Source: Lachancea mirantina
Taxonomy: Eukaryota > Ascomycota > Saccharomycetes > Saccharomycetales > Saccharomycetaceae
Assembly: GCA_900074745.1 (NCBI GenBank)
Contig: LT598468.1
Location: forward strand, 558,001-622,000
Direction of reading: 5' to 3'
Length of the DNA: 64,000 nt
In this document: piece by piece, positions 49,415 through 59,162 of the stretch
Layout: the number at the start of each line of letters is the position of its first letter
Position numbering within the stretch: position 1 is the stretch's first letter
Notes under the pieces: generated by a model
The model's database searches: none
Seen by the model: the letters and a program-made list of their open reading frames with translations, nothing else
What the model was told of the DNA's origin: nothing
Translations under genes and position numbers: made by a program

Positions 49415-50350
49415 ATGACAAACGCAATCGTCGAAAGTGCTGAGCCCGACAGAGCGTCGATGCCAAGCCTCGCTGACGTACTCCCCTCGTTCCGGCTCGA
49501 CGGTCACGTGACCGTCGTCACCGGCGGGTCCGGCGGTCTCGCGCACACCCTGTGCCAGGCGCTGCTCGCGCAGGGCTCTGAGCTCGCGCTGCTGGATATC
49601 TCCGTCGACAGACTCGAGTACGCGAGGCTCGAGCTGGAAGAGTTTGCGCGCTGTAACAAGCTCGGCGAAGTCCGGGTCTCCACGTGGCCCTGCGACATCG
49701 GAGACGCGGCCATCGTCGATGAGGTCGTGCACGCGATCCCTCTCAAGCACGACGGAATCGTGCCCGACAAGCTCGTGCACACCGCCGGGTTCTGCCAGAA
49801 CGTGCCCGCACACGAGTACGACCCCAAGGCCGCGGAAAACCTGGTCCGCGTCAACCTCATGGGCTCGCTGTACATCTGCCAGTCCATGACGAAGCAGTTG
49901 CTCGCGAAATGCCGGCGCAGACGGTCCGTGTCGTCGGAGTCGCGTGAGGCCGGCGAAGCGCTGCCCCAGCTGCCCAACGCCTCGTTCGTGCTCATCGGGT
50001 CGATGTCCGGGTGCATCGTCAACACGCCGCAGCCCCAGGTCGCCTACAACATGTCCAAAGCGGGCGTCATCCACATGGTCCGCTCGCTCGCCTGCGAGTG
50101 GGCCCGCTACGGGATCCGCGTCAACTCCATCTCGCCCGGCTACATCGCCACGGCGTTGACCAAGAAAGTCATCTCGGGGTCCCAAGAGGGTGCTGCGTTG
50201 CAGCAGGAATGGACCAGCCGCGTGCCCATGGGCCGCATGGCCGAGCCCCGCGAGTTTGTCGGTGCCATGCTCTACCTCCTGAGCAGCACCGCCTCCAGTT
50301 ACACTACCGGCGAGAACATGGTCATCGACGGCGGCTACGTGTGCTGGTGA
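49415..50350 (+). CDS. NAD(P)-dependent short-chain dehydrogenase (polyol/sorbose type)
   Basis: A 311-residue classical SDR. The cofactor motif TGGSGGLAH is at 36-44, and the catalytic Tyr/Lys are Y211 and K215 in YNMSKAG with a serine in GSMSG just before. The ISPGYIATALT and DGGYVCW endings are like fungal sorbose reductase, mannitol 2-dehydrogenase or D-arabinitol dehydrogenase; substrate cannot be fixed by eye. No S. cerevisiae gene stands between NPP1 and RHB1. I choose ATG 49415: it lies after the TATA box and leader, while the 93-codon extension to 49136 would begin upstream of the TATA box. Very GC-rich third positions. Confidence 0.88.
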   Translation: MTNAIVESAEPDRASMPSLADVLPSFRLDGHVTVVTGGSGGLAHTLCQALLAQGSELALLDISVDRLEYARLELEEFARCNKLGEVRVSTWPCDIGDAAIVDEVVHAIPLKHDGIVPDKLVHTAGFCQNVPAHEYDPKAAENLVRVNLMGSLYICQSMTKQLLAKCRRRRSVSSESREAGEALPQLPNASFVLIGSMSGCIVNTPQPQVAYNMSKAGVIHMVRSLACEWARYGIRVNSISPGYIATALTKKVISGSQEGAALQQEWTSRVPMGRMAEPREFVGAMLYLLSSTASSYTTGENMVIDGGYVCW

Positions 50351-50459
50351 ACCCCGCATCGGCATCCACTTGCGCTTCCCACGCTCATTGTAAATTAGCA
50401 ACTAGTATAGAACATTTCCCACGATTTTTTGTATAACTCCCAAGATTTAATCGCCATCA

Positions 50460-51050
50460 CTACATCACGCTGCACCCGTCGTCGACGCCCGCAGGCGCGA
50501 GTGCCTCGACGCGTCGTACCATTTTTTCAAACGCTTTGTCAACGCCGGTGTCGTATTTCGCACTACATTCCACGAACCCGGCACCGAGTCTTTCGGCCAA
50601 CCTTCGACCCTCTTGTTCCGTGACACGTTCGTTGCCGCCGGACCAGCCGCCGCTCTTGGCGTCACGCAAATCGATCTTGTTGGCCACCACCAACGTGGCA
50701 ATGTCTCTGAACTCCAACTGATCGTTCACTTTATCTCGTATCACACTCACTACATCAAAGCTCGCCCGGTTCACGCAACTGTAAACTATCATGATCCCCT
50801 GAATCCCGTTCAAGCTCTTGTTATTCAGCACCGAAACGTCGTCCTGACCCGCTGTGTCGCATATCTCGAGCGAATAGTTTAGTTTACCGACTCTCAACTG
50901 TTTGCTGAACTGGTTCTCCGTCGTAGGGTAGTACGACTCCACGAAATGCGATTCCACGAATTGGACCGTGAGCGACGTTTTCCCCACATTGCGCGCTCCC
51001 AACACGGCGATCTTACAGTATCGACCTCCGCGTCGTGTCGAGTCTTCCAT
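50460..51050 (-). CDS. RHB1: Rheb-family small GTPase Rhb1
   Basis: A 196-residue Ras-like GTPase (S. cerevisiae Rhb1: 209) linked to arginine/lysine uptake. G1 is GARNVGKT (18-25), with Arg-Asn in place of the Ras Gly12-Gly13 region as in Rheb. Switch I holds PTTEN (42-46), G3 is DTAGQ (65-69), G4 is NKID (124-127) and the C-terminus CSVM is a farnesylation CAAX box. Start ATG 51050; a TATA-like TATATAA touches the start codon and so is unlikely to be the functional TATA. Matches YCR027C, next to NPP1 (YCR026C). Confidence 0.95.
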   Translation of the reverse strand: MEDSTRRGGRYCKIAVLGARNVGKTSLTVQFVESHFVESYYPTTENQFSKQLRVGKLNYSLEICDTAGQDDVSVLNNKSLNGIQGIMIVYSCVNRASFDVVSVIRDKVNDQLEFRDIATLVVANKIDLRDAKSGGWSGGNERVTEQEGRRLAERLGAGFVECSAKYDTGVDKAFEKMVRRVEALAPAGVDDGCSVM

Positions 51051-51490
51051 GTTATATACTCGACGTTGTTCGGAGTATTCTAGCGTTTACTGTCTTAAAG
51101 ATCGATCATTGAAGATTTTAGCATTTCTAAAATTTTTCAAATTTCTACTACTAGAGTTCTGCGAGTTGAATACCTGCTAAAGATTTTGACCAGAAAAAGA
51201 ACAATAAAAGCGTTAAACCGTTGGTTTGGGCACGTCAATTAACCTTTGGGATCTGCAGAACACACTTGGACGTTGCAATAGCTTCTTTCAGGGTTCAAAT
51301 CTGAGCATTTTTGGGAGTTTTTTTGTGAAGTTATTCGACTAGTCCTACTGGCTTTGTCTAGCGAAACAAGGAGCTTTGGTGCCTCAATTGAGTTCAGACC
51401 ACGTCTAAACACTTAGCACTCTGTGTTTGAGTGAGATTAGATATTTAAATCTGAGGGCAAGGACACTTTTCGCATATATTCAAGACGGGT
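51051..51490. other. Divergent promoter RHB1/EDC3 with an isolated B-box
   Basis: 440 bp. GGTTCAAATCT at 51292-51302 differs from the Pol III B-box consensus by one base, and T runs follow at 51308-51312 and 51318-51324. TCAGG/TCTGA around it would fold into a tRNA T-arm, but no acceptor or anticodon arm is present. Confidence 0.4.
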
Positions 51491-52954
51491 ATGTCGCAAT
51501 TCACAGGTTTTGGCGTTGAAGTCGAGCTTAAAGATGGGAAAGTCATAAGTGGTAAGGTGGCAAAGGCCAATAGCAAGTCTTTGACGCTGTCGGATGTTGT
51601 ATTCAGCGACGGAGGCGTTTCTCAGGTTTTCAAAGTAAAAGCTTCACGTCTGAGAGACTTAAAAGTTGTGAGCACGCCTCGTAAAGAGAATCGTAAAAAG
51701 CAAAACAATCCCAGCCCGCCCCAGGGAGACTGGCAAGATGATGATGCGGCCCAGATCAAGCAACAAACTGATTTTGACTTTGAGGGCAATCTACGCATGT
51801 TCAACAAACAAGACGTTTTCGCGCAACTACGAGCGCAGGACGAAACCGAAGTAAGCGATCGGCTCGTGTCCCATAACAAACGGGAACGTGATCCAGAGTC
51901 CAAGCTACAACCGGACGAGCTGGTTTTGCCCAATGCAAAGCAGGACAACTGGGACAATTTGGAAGAAGAATCGGCGCAGTCGGAATATTTACCTATAACG
52001 AAGTCCATCAACATAACACATTTGTTGCAAGGTGCCGCTGCAAATAACAAAGCTGAATCAAATGGAGCAGCAGTCGAAGACCATGTACTTTCGCAATTGC
52101 AGAAAGCGCTTTCACGTACGGGATCCGTGTCACGGCCCGCAGAGTTTACCGTTGAGGGAACCAAGTCACCTGTACCTTGCGCTACACCTGTGCAACTTTT
52201 GGAAATCGAGCGTTTGTGTGCCGAAAGGTTCTGTTTCTCGCCTAAGCTCTCCTTGGAACATTGGGCCGTTCACATGTCTCGCTTTGTAAAACAGAGACTG
52301 GGCGGTCGCGTGCGTTTGCACGCGTGCAATACAAATCCCGAACCGCTAGTCGTGGTGCTGGCTGGTGACAACAGGTGTGGTACGCGCGGGGTCGCGTTGG
52401 CACGCCTGCTGTGCCAGTCGTCGCTTGTGCGAACCATTGCGCTTTTCACAAACGAACCCGAGGACTCAGAACTTCGCGACCAAGTCGCTCTTTTTCAGTT
52501 GTGCGGTGGTAAAGTGGTTGACTCCGTCTCGGGACTGAATGCCATGCTGGACAAACTGAACTCTCCGGTTGAGATCGTCATTGACGCCATGCAGGGATTC
52601 GACTGCAGCTTGCAGGACCTGTGTTCTGCGTCGGGCGATGAACGTCGTGTCGACAAAATGATTCGCTGGTGTAACGAACAACAATCCGTATACTCCTTGG
52701 ACATTCCAAGCGGTTACGACGCTGGCAGTGCGCTGCCCGCGTTCCCAGTCCAGGTAAAGCCCTCGATGGTCATTTCGATGTGCTGGCCCTTGGCCGGCCT
52801 GTTCAATTACGTGAGCCAGCAACCCGAGAACAGCATAGAATTGTACCTCGTCGACGTCGGAGTTCCTCAAGCGGTTTACGCACAGCGTAGTGCTCTACGG
52901 AAGTTTCAAATTCCTGATTTGTTCACGACGGAAGGCGTTATTCAACTGGAATAA
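51491..52954 (+). CDS. EDC3: Enhancer of mRNA decapping Edc3
   Basis: A 487-residue P-body protein (S. cerevisiae: 551). An N-terminal Lsm domain (about 1-65) binds Dcp2 motifs; the FDF motif (95-97, in DFDFEGNL) binds the Dhh1 helicase; the C-terminal YjeF_N domain (about 235-480) dimerises. The order is diagnostic. Start ATG 51491. Matches YEL015W. Confidence 0.96.
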   Translation: MSQFTGFGVEVELKDGKVISGKVAKANSKSLTLSDVVFSDGGVSQVFKVKASRLRDLKVVSTPRKENRKKQNNPSPPQGDWQDDDAAQIKQQTDFDFEGNLRMFNKQDVFAQLRAQDETEVSDRLVSHNKRERDPESKLQPDELVLPNAKQDNWDNLEEESAQSEYLPITKSINITHLLQGAAANNKAESNGAAVEDHVLSQLQKALSRTGSVSRPAEFTVEGTKSPVPCATPVQLLEIERLCAERFCFSPKLSLEHWAVHMSRFVKQRLGGRVRLHACNTNPEPLVVVLAGDNRCGTRGVALARLLCQSSLVRTIALFTNEPEDSELRDQVALFQLCGGKVVDSVSGLNAMLDKLNSPVEIVIDAMQGFDCSLQDLCSASGDERRVDKMIRWCNEQQSVYSLDIPSGYDAGSALPAFPVQVKPSMVISMCWPLAGLFNYVSQQPENSIELYLVDVGVPQAVYAQRSALRKFQIPDLFTTEGVIQLE

Positions 52955-54835
52955 AAAGTACGTCTAACTACATGTAAAATTACAAATACAATTCTGTGTC
53001 TTGGGCTACAAAAGACCTCTGCAGGACTCTCTGCAGAATCTCAGGCGATCCGTTCAGAAAGTGCTGGTACTTGAACAGGTTTGAACGTGGTGTCGTTATC
53101 CCAGGCTAGTGATCCAAGCACGAGCAGTGGTTAACGGGTTGAAGCCACGGAGAGTGTACCCATCGTGTCAAGTGATTCAGATAATTATTACAGTCAACCT
53201 GAACAACGGTAGATATCAGTTGCGAGCTGGGGTATTATTCAATGCTCAGGGTGCCAGAATCCCACTGGTTTGAGCAATAGATTTTTAAAAGGTATTAAAC
53301 CCGTTTCACGTGAAAAATTGATATGCGATAATGTAAGGCAAACAAAGACTGCTCTACAGGAAACTTTAGTTGATAAAGTGTTCGAAAACCGACGCATCCT
53401 AGCGGCTGAGTCTGCAATCAACCAGATCCGGTGCTGACCACTTTATTTCTTGTTTAACAGATCTTGATAGAACGAACTTACGGTGAATGTTGTCGTCACG
53501 TGGTCGTAGTGACAAAATCCAATGAGATAATATAATGGATCATTTGAATCTGATACACTGGGAAGCCATAGAAGGCAAATAATCCAAGTTGTGACCATGA
53601 TATCGCCACGCTACTGCAATTGAGCCACTAGTAATAAGCTGAGCAAAGAAGGTATTTAAAAAGTTGATATTACTTTGGGACGTAAGCTCTTGAACTGACA
53701 TATTTTTTCACCAAGAACTAGAGTTGAACTCTTGAAAAATTGCCCACTACGGACGTTGATACTACTCAACAAAAACTCAAGACCATGAAGTAGAGCTTTC
53801 TACAACTTTAAAATTACGGGATTTCAAATATGAACCTTGTCGGCCTTCAAGAAATCATCTCTCATTTAGTCGGAGATGGATTTATAGTGCTTGACGTGCT
53901 TGGTGACATACTTTGATAGCAGGTAGTCATTATGAACTATGGCCCAACTCACATTCCTTTACCCAAAAACACGACTCATCGGCACTGAAAGAGCTTTGTG
54001 ACTGTTCCAAAAAAGTCGAGCTATTGAAGGTGCTCCAATGCGATACGCTTCAAGCACGTAGAGTATCGCAATTGATGATAAGTCGGCTAGCCGTTGTGTA
54101 ATTTGAGGTCTCAAGGGCTACATATGGCGGCAATATACAGGTCTCTGTTGCTTCGCGAAGCAGCTGTCATAGTAAACCGTATTGCTAAGTGCTAACGCCA
54201 TTGCTACGAACTGACGTTACTCACTGAGTACTCATTCGTATCCAGCGATAATTTGGATTGGACTCATTCATTACCCGGTCACGTGCAGTGAGCGACTCGT
54301 GTTTATCGTTTTAACGGTGATTTGGCTGTAGCAAGAATGCCACCACATATTTGTGAAGCTATAGCATCAATTTGCTGTTATGGATTACTCAAATCCCACT
54401 GTCACATCGTATATTCGAGTAGCAGGTGCACTCTCAGTAGCATCCTACGAAACAAGTCTGGCGATTGAGCACTATTCACGGGGCCTTTCCTTGAGTCATT
54501 ATTGACGGTAACGAAAATTTCCTCAAGTCGATTTTTCAACCCGGAATGAAGCCGCTTCAAATTACTCTGTTTTTCGGGTCCTTCGTACATGGCGACCAAC
54601 AAGAACCCTCTGTATCCATAAAATTTTTCGAATTATCGAATTTCATTAAGGCAATCAGCTGCCATTATTGTATCCCCTAAAGCTTCAACCTGAAGTCATC
54701 AAGAACCCAGTTCAATAATCCGATAAAGCTTGGTTCAAGAAGACTTGTCAAAGTGTGGAACGCCCGAAATTTCCGAAGATATTTTTGATCCTGTTTTGTT
54801 AAGGAGCGGTTTGTCGACGCAGTCATATCGAAACC
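52955..54835. other. Longest gene-free interval (EDC3 to VAC8)
   Basis: 1.88 kb with no credible ORF: the two listed 60-66-codon frames lack features, and the one at 53913 lacks an ATG. It contains GTCACGTG at 53495-53502, a 14-bp palindrome TGCTTCGCGAAGCA at 54149-54162 and a Reb1/Cbf1 pair at 54271-54285, and is otherwise AT-rich. No centromere CDEIII, transposon LTR or tRNA was recognised. A non-coding RNA, replication origin or decayed gene could lie here. Confidence 0.5.
54271..54285 (+). promoter_or_regulatory. Abutting Reb1 and Cbf1 sites
   Basis: TTACCCG (54271-54277) runs directly into GTCACGTG (54278-54285). It is 551 bp before VAC8, far for a promoter, so it may belong to another transcript. 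Confidence 0.55.
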
Positions 54836-56521
54836 ATGGGAGCGTGTTGCAGCTGTGCTAGCGACTCTCGAGACGATGCCAGTGTGATGCCAATAGCTGA
54901 AAATGAAAGGGAAGCAGTTACTTCGTTGCTAGGGTATCTGGAGGACAAGGACCGGTTTGACTTTTACACGGGGGGTCCTTTGAAAGCGCTGACCACATTG
55001 GTGTATTCCGACAATCTAAATTTGCAAAGAAGTGCAGCCCTCGCTTTTGCAGAAATCACTGAGAAATACGTGCGTCCCGTGAGCAGAGAGGCTTTGGAGC
55101 CGATTCTGATACTGTTACAGAGCAGTGACCCACAGATTCAAGTTGCAGCGTGCGCTGCGCTTGGAAACCTCGCTGTTAACAACGAAAACAAGATTTTGAT
55201 AGTCAACCTGGGAGGGCTGGAGCCTCTCATAAGCCAGATGATGAGCAACAACGTGGAAGTGCAGTGCAACGCTGTGGGGTGCATTACGAATCTGGCGACG
55301 CAAGACGACAATAAGGCCAGAATAGCACAATCCGGGGCGCTGGTGCCTCTGACAAAGCTTGCCAAATCGAAGAATATACGGGTTCAAAGAAACGCCACGG
55401 GCGCGTTACTGAATATGACCCATTCCGGTGAGAACCGCAAGGAACTCGTGAACGCGGGTGCTGTTCCAGTGCTTGTGTCGTTGTTGTCCTCAACGGATGC
55501 CGATGTCCAATACTATTGCACGACGGCGCTATCGAATATAGCGGTTGATGAGTCTAACCGGAAGAAACTCTCGCAAACGGAACCCAGACTTGTGTCCAAG
55601 CTTGTGGCGTTGATGGACTCACCGTCCGCAAGGGTCAAGTGCCAGGCTACGTTGGCTCTGAGAAATCTGGCCTCCGATACTGGGTATCAACTCGAGATAG
55701 TGCGCGCCGGCGGACTGCCCCATCTCGTAAACTTGATACAGAGTGACTCGATGCCCTTAGTGCTCGCGAGTGTCGCCTGTATTCGGAACATATCTATCCA
55801 TCCTCTCAACGAAGGTCTCATTGTGGATGCTGGCTTTCTGGAGCCCTTGGTTAAACTTCTCGACCTTAAGAACTCTGAAGAGATTCAATGCCACGCGGTC
55901 TCGACTTTGAGAAACTTGGCTGCGTCTTCGGAAAAGAACAGACAAGACTTTTTCGAGAGCGGAGCGGTCGAGAAATGTAAAGAGATGGCTTTGAATTCGC
56001 CCGTCAGTGTCCAGAGCGAAATTTCGGCTTGCTTTGCGATACTTGCCTTAGCCGACAATTCGAAAATTGAGCTTCTGGATGCAGACATTTTGGAGGCTTT
56101 GATTCCGATGACGTTTTCAACCAATCAAGAAGTGTCGGGCAACGCCGCTGCAGCATTGGCGAATCTCTGTTCGCGGATCAACAACTACACTAAGATTATC
56201 GAATCATGGGAAGCTCCTGGCGATGGAGTACGTGGGTTTTTGATCAGATTTTTGGAAAGCAAGTACGCTACGTTCGAGCACATTGCGCTATGGACCATTT
56301 TGCAACTCTTAGAAAGCCGTGACGAGACCGTCTTGGGCCTAATCAAGGGAAACAAAGAGATTGTGAAGAGAATACGGAAACTGTCCGAGTTGAATTATGA
56401 AAGCGCACAACGGGCATCGGCTGCCATGAGTTCACCTACATCCCAGACCTCTGAACAATATGATGATGCAGGGCTCGAACTCTACAATATCACTCAGCAA
56501 ATTATTCAATTTTTGAACTGA
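54836..56521 (+). CDS. VAC8: Armadillo-repeat vacuolar protein Vac8
   Basis: A 561-residue protein (S. cerevisiae: 578) on the vacuole membrane, needed for vacuole inheritance (with Vac17), homotypic fusion, nucleus-vacuole junctions (with Nvj1) and the Cvt pathway (with Atg13). The start MGACCSC carries the myristoylation site G2 and palmitoylation cysteines C4, C5 and C7. About twelve armadillo repeats follow from residue 40 to 515, seen as repeated NLA/NIA motifs. Start ATG 54836. Matches YEL013W. Confidence 0.97.
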   Translation: MGACCSCASDSRDDASVMPIAENEREAVTSLLGYLEDKDRFDFYTGGPLKALTTLVYSDNLNLQRSAALAFAEITEKYVRPVSREALEPILILLQSSDPQIQVAACAALGNLAVNNENKILIVNLGGLEPLISQMMSNNVEVQCNAVGCITNLATQDDNKARIAQSGALVPLTKLAKSKNIRVQRNATGALLNMTHSGENRKELVNAGAVPVLVSLLSSTDADVQYYCTTALSNIAVDESNRKKLSQTEPRLVSKLVALMDSPSARVKCQATLALRNLASDTGYQLEIVRAGGLPHLVNLIQSDSMPLVLASVACIRNISIHPLNEGLIVDAGFLEPLVKLLDLKNSEEIQCHAVSTLRNLAASSEKNRQDFFESGAVEKCKEMALNSPVSVQSEISACFAILALADNSKIELLDADILEALIPMTFSTNQEVSGNAAAALANLCSRINNYTKIIESWEAPGDGVRGFLIRFLESKYATFEHIALWTILQLLESRDETVLGLIKGNKEIVKRIRKLSELNYESAQRASAAMSSPTSQTSEQYDDAGLELYNITQQIIQFLN

Positions 56522-56942
56522 GCTGTGAAGTCACGTATTTTTTAACGCTCCTACAAAATGTTATCGGCATTAGTGTAAAAGTAATGGGGGACCACAACCC
56601 AAGGACCAAGAGTGTTCAAATCCGCAGTTAGCTGGGAGAAAATCAGGTGAATAATCGCACGGGGTCCTGTCGTCGGAAGCGTGCGCCAGGGGCCGACAGA
56701 ACCTCCCAGAAACCGCCTAAGAACAATGAGTCTCTGCGAAAATAAAGGAGACGAAAAAAAGCAAAATATTAATCACAAAATGCATAGCATGTTTCAACAG
56801 TAATTGGGCAAAGACATTCTTGCCATTAAGATTGTTTGATTTTTTTTATCGAGACCTCGGAATTTTGTGTGTAAGCGGTGTATAATCGAAAAATGTACTT
56901 TTAGTCAAATGTAAAAAGATTTTTATTATGATTAACATAAAA
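56522..56942. other. VAC8 3' region with structured element
   Basis: 421 bp. Contains a B-box-like TGTTCAAATCC (56613-56623), nested stems (56632-56709, listed) and a T8 run (56840-56847). It could be a Pol III-type non-coding RNA or just the VAC8 3' UTR. Confidence 0.45.
56632..56709 (+). ncRNA. Candidate structured RNA downstream of VAC8
   Basis: CTGGGAG (56632-56638) can pair with CTCCCAG (56703-56709). Inside, GGTCCTGTCG (56663-56672) pairs with CGACAGAACC (56694-56703) with one mismatch; the two helices share one base at their junction. I recognise no known RNA family. Confidence 0.3.
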
Positions 56943-57014
56943 AGGTCCTACCCGGATTCGAACCGGGGTTGTTCGGATCAAAACCGAAAGTGATAACCAC
57001 TACACTATAGAACC
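56943..57014 (-). tRNA. tRNA-Gln (anticodon UUG)
   Basis: A 72-nt cloverleaf nearly identical to yeast tRNA-Gln(UUG). The acceptor stem is GGTTCTA with TAGGACC, the anticodon loop TTTTGAT carries TTG, and the T-arm contains GGTTCGAATCC, which is also the B box. No intron. A T5 run directly after the 3' end (minus strand) is the Pol III terminator. Confidence 0.97.
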
Positions 57015-57736
57015 AATAATGTGAAGTTTTCGAGAGTTTAGTTGTTTATAATCCATTTCCAACAAGACTGTAACTCGCACGAGACGCGTGGCGTATGAAG
57101 CAAGCCGAAGTTCCATATAAGGTGTCAGTTATTCTCAGCATTGACCTTGACAACTGACTTATCTAATTCGTCTCAAGCATCCAAACTTACAGCAGAAAGT
57201 TTTTTATGAATTGAGACTAGAAGTCCAGATATATCTGGAAATCTTTAATGTGCTACCACTAACAAATTTTAGAACAAAAAATGACATTTAATATACAATA
57301 ACATCGTCGAAAGTCAACTAAAAGCACAAGGGCGGCGTTCAACTTAAAAGCAGAAACGGCAGCGTCGGGTCATGACTCGAAAAAAAGGAGAAGTGATACA
57401 ATGGAAAATAGATAGTACAGCGACAGCAAGTTCGGGAGAGTAGAAAAGTCGCAAAAAATAAAACCACCTGCACGGTTGTAGCGAAAGAATGGGGATTTGG
57501 GAAACAAAAATAAAGGTAATAAAATCGAGTAGGAAAATCAGATAAATTGAGTGTCCATAAATGCAAGGTATGCCGCGAAAAAAATGGTTTGTTTCGAACG
57601 TCCCACGCAGGCTTCTTCTGGTTCATCAAAGCGGCGTTAACATGAGTCTCCGAGCTTCGTCTTTTTTTTTTAAGTGATTTCTCGAGCGGTGTCAAATGCA
57701 AGACATCTGGCAAGCGCGCACACGTCCGGATCTCGC
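57015..57736. other. Spacer between tRNA-Gln and CSH1/SUR1
   Basis: 722 bp, AT-rich. Contains a 16-bp perfect palindrome TCCAGATATATCTGGA (57224-57239). The 133-codon minus ORF at 57339-57740 is compositionally low-complexity and overlaps the 3' end of the next gene; not a gene. The synteny break from the chromosome V block to the II/XVI block occurs here, beside the tRNA. Confidence 0.5.
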
Positions 57737-58822
57737 TCATTTGCCGCTCATATACGTGACCTGCGCCATCTGGTCCTCGAGGTCTGGGATCACGATATCG
57801 GCGGGCAAATTGGAATCCTTTCTGAGTCTCCGGTAACGGAGACCCGCCTCCGTTGGGTCCAGCAGATTACGCTGTACCAGTCCAGTCCACGCGAAGCAGC
57901 GACGCATCGCGTTGCTGATTTTGCGGGCGCCACCGCCCGACACTAGCCAACAGTAGAAACAATATTCGCCGTACAAGATGACGAACGCAACCACGAATCC
58001 CAGCACTACGCACGCCAGGATGTGATTAGCGAGGGACTTGATGAAATTGGCGTCGTCAAGGTGCCAGGAGGAGCCCTGCGAGATCGAGAAGAACGAGTAA
58101 GTGTGTTTCTTGTAGTCGGCGGGCTGGAGGATCCGCACAACGCCGTCTGCGGGGACACCCCAGCGCTTGTATTGTTTCCACACCACGCTAACGAACAACG
58201 GGCCCGTAGAGAACATGATGGTAATGTAAGGCACGAGCCAGTTCCGATCGTAGTGTTTGAGCGAGGCCATCAGTTTCAGGAAGAACGGGTGACGTGGTAC
58301 GGAACCCATCACGTCATTGGAGACGCCCGTAGGCGAAGTCTTCCGAACGAAAGCGGGCACCGTGAGCAGTGGATCCAACCGCCGCTCACACCCGTCGTCC
58401 AGGTCGATGTACACGCCACCATAGTGGGCGAGCACGAAATACCGAAGCGCATCTGCGCGCTCGATCGGGTACCGGTACCCGTCGAACGTGTCGAGGAACT
58501 CCGGGTAATACTCCTGGATGAAGTCACGTGCCGTAGCATCGGTCCATAGCTTGTACTCGTAGTCGGGGTGAAGGTCGATGCAGCGCTGCTGGCCCGCACG
58601 CCAGTGTTCTGGAATCTCTTCTGTCTTGTAGGTCTGGTGGATGATCTTGGGGATCAGTAGCGGTCTGTGGTCGCTGTCTGGGCTGGGATTCAACTCGCTG
58701 TTCTGGAGAGCGTCTTGGTTCGTGTCGTCGATCGCGAGTGTGAGCAGGTCGAACGTGAGGTACACGAGCACCACCACGATCGCGAGGTGCGAGTACAGCA
58801 TGAACTTGAACTCTTTCCGCAT
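57737..58822 (-). CDS. SUR1: Mannosylinositol phosphorylceramide synthase catalytic subunit
   Basis: A 361-residue Golgi GT32 glycosyltransferase that adds mannose from GDP-mannose to inositol phosphorylceramide, acting with Csg2. It has an N-terminal membrane anchor (about 9-30), the DXD motif at 140-143 (DLDD in VYIDLDDGCERRL), and a second hydrophobic segment near 268-292. One gene stands for SUR1 (YPL057C) and CSH1 (YBR161W). Start ATG 58822. Confidence 0.94.
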   Translation of the reverse strand: MRKEFKFMLYSHLAIVVVLVYLTFDLLTLAIDDTNQDALQNSELNPSPDSDHRPLLIPKIIHQTYKTEEIPEHWRAGQQRCIDLHPDYEYKLWTDATARDFIQEYYPEFLDTFDGYRYPIERADALRYFVLAHYGGVYIDLDDGCERRLDPLLTVPAFVRKTSPTGVSNDVMGSVPRHPFFLKLMASLKHYDRNWLVPYITIMFSTGPLFVSVVWKQYKRWGVPADGVVRILQPADYKKHTYSFFSISQGSSWHLDDANFIKSLANHILACVVLGFVVAFVILYGEYCFYCWLVSGGGARKISNAMRRCFAWTGLVQRNLLDPTEAGLRYRRLRKDSNLPADIVIPDLEDQMAQVTYMSGK

Positions 58823-59133
58823 CTCGGGAGGCTACTATCAAATTGTGTGTCTCTATCTGTAGTGTTTTGGGCTCTAAATTCTTAGCTCTGGTGCGAGAAA
58901 CAAGACGGAGAAAAGCTTTACTGTGCTGCGGTCCGCTTCTTATGCGTCTGTGCTCTGTCCTGTTTTCTGTCTTCCCGTCGTTGTCGTTGTCGTTATCGTC
59001 GTTGTCGACTCGAGACGTTGGGGCTTTAGTATATATGCAAGAACTCAGAGATAGAAATAGATGCTGATAATTCCGTCACCTTGTTTATTGGGCTTGGCTG
59101 TGAGCATACCTGCCCCCCGCGTACTGGGGAACA

Positions 59134-59162
59134 GTGTGGGCCCGCATGGCGCGGGCCCACAC
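59134..59162. repeat. 12-bp GC-rich inverted repeat, 5-nt loop
   Basis: GTGTGGGCCCGC (59134-59145) and GCGGGCCCACAC (59151-59162) are exact complements around ATGGC. It has no neighbouring T run and lies between two divergent promoters. Confidence 0.95.

Noticed and set aside
51230-51325. tRNA gene
   Set aside because: Only a T-arm is formed; acceptor, D and anticodon arms cannot be found upstream.
52955-54835. Centromere
   Set aside because: CDEI-like GTCACGTG sites exist, but no CDEIII (TTCCGAAA with flanks) at the right distance from one; TTCCGAA near 54771 lacks the flanking consensus.
57339-57740. 133-codon minus-strand ORF
   Set aside because: Overlaps the 3' end of SUR1 in another frame, low-complexity Phe/Leu/Ser sequence.
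58022-58549. 175-codon plus ORF antisense to SUR1
   Set aside because: Shadow of the GC-rich SUR1 coding strand without family features.
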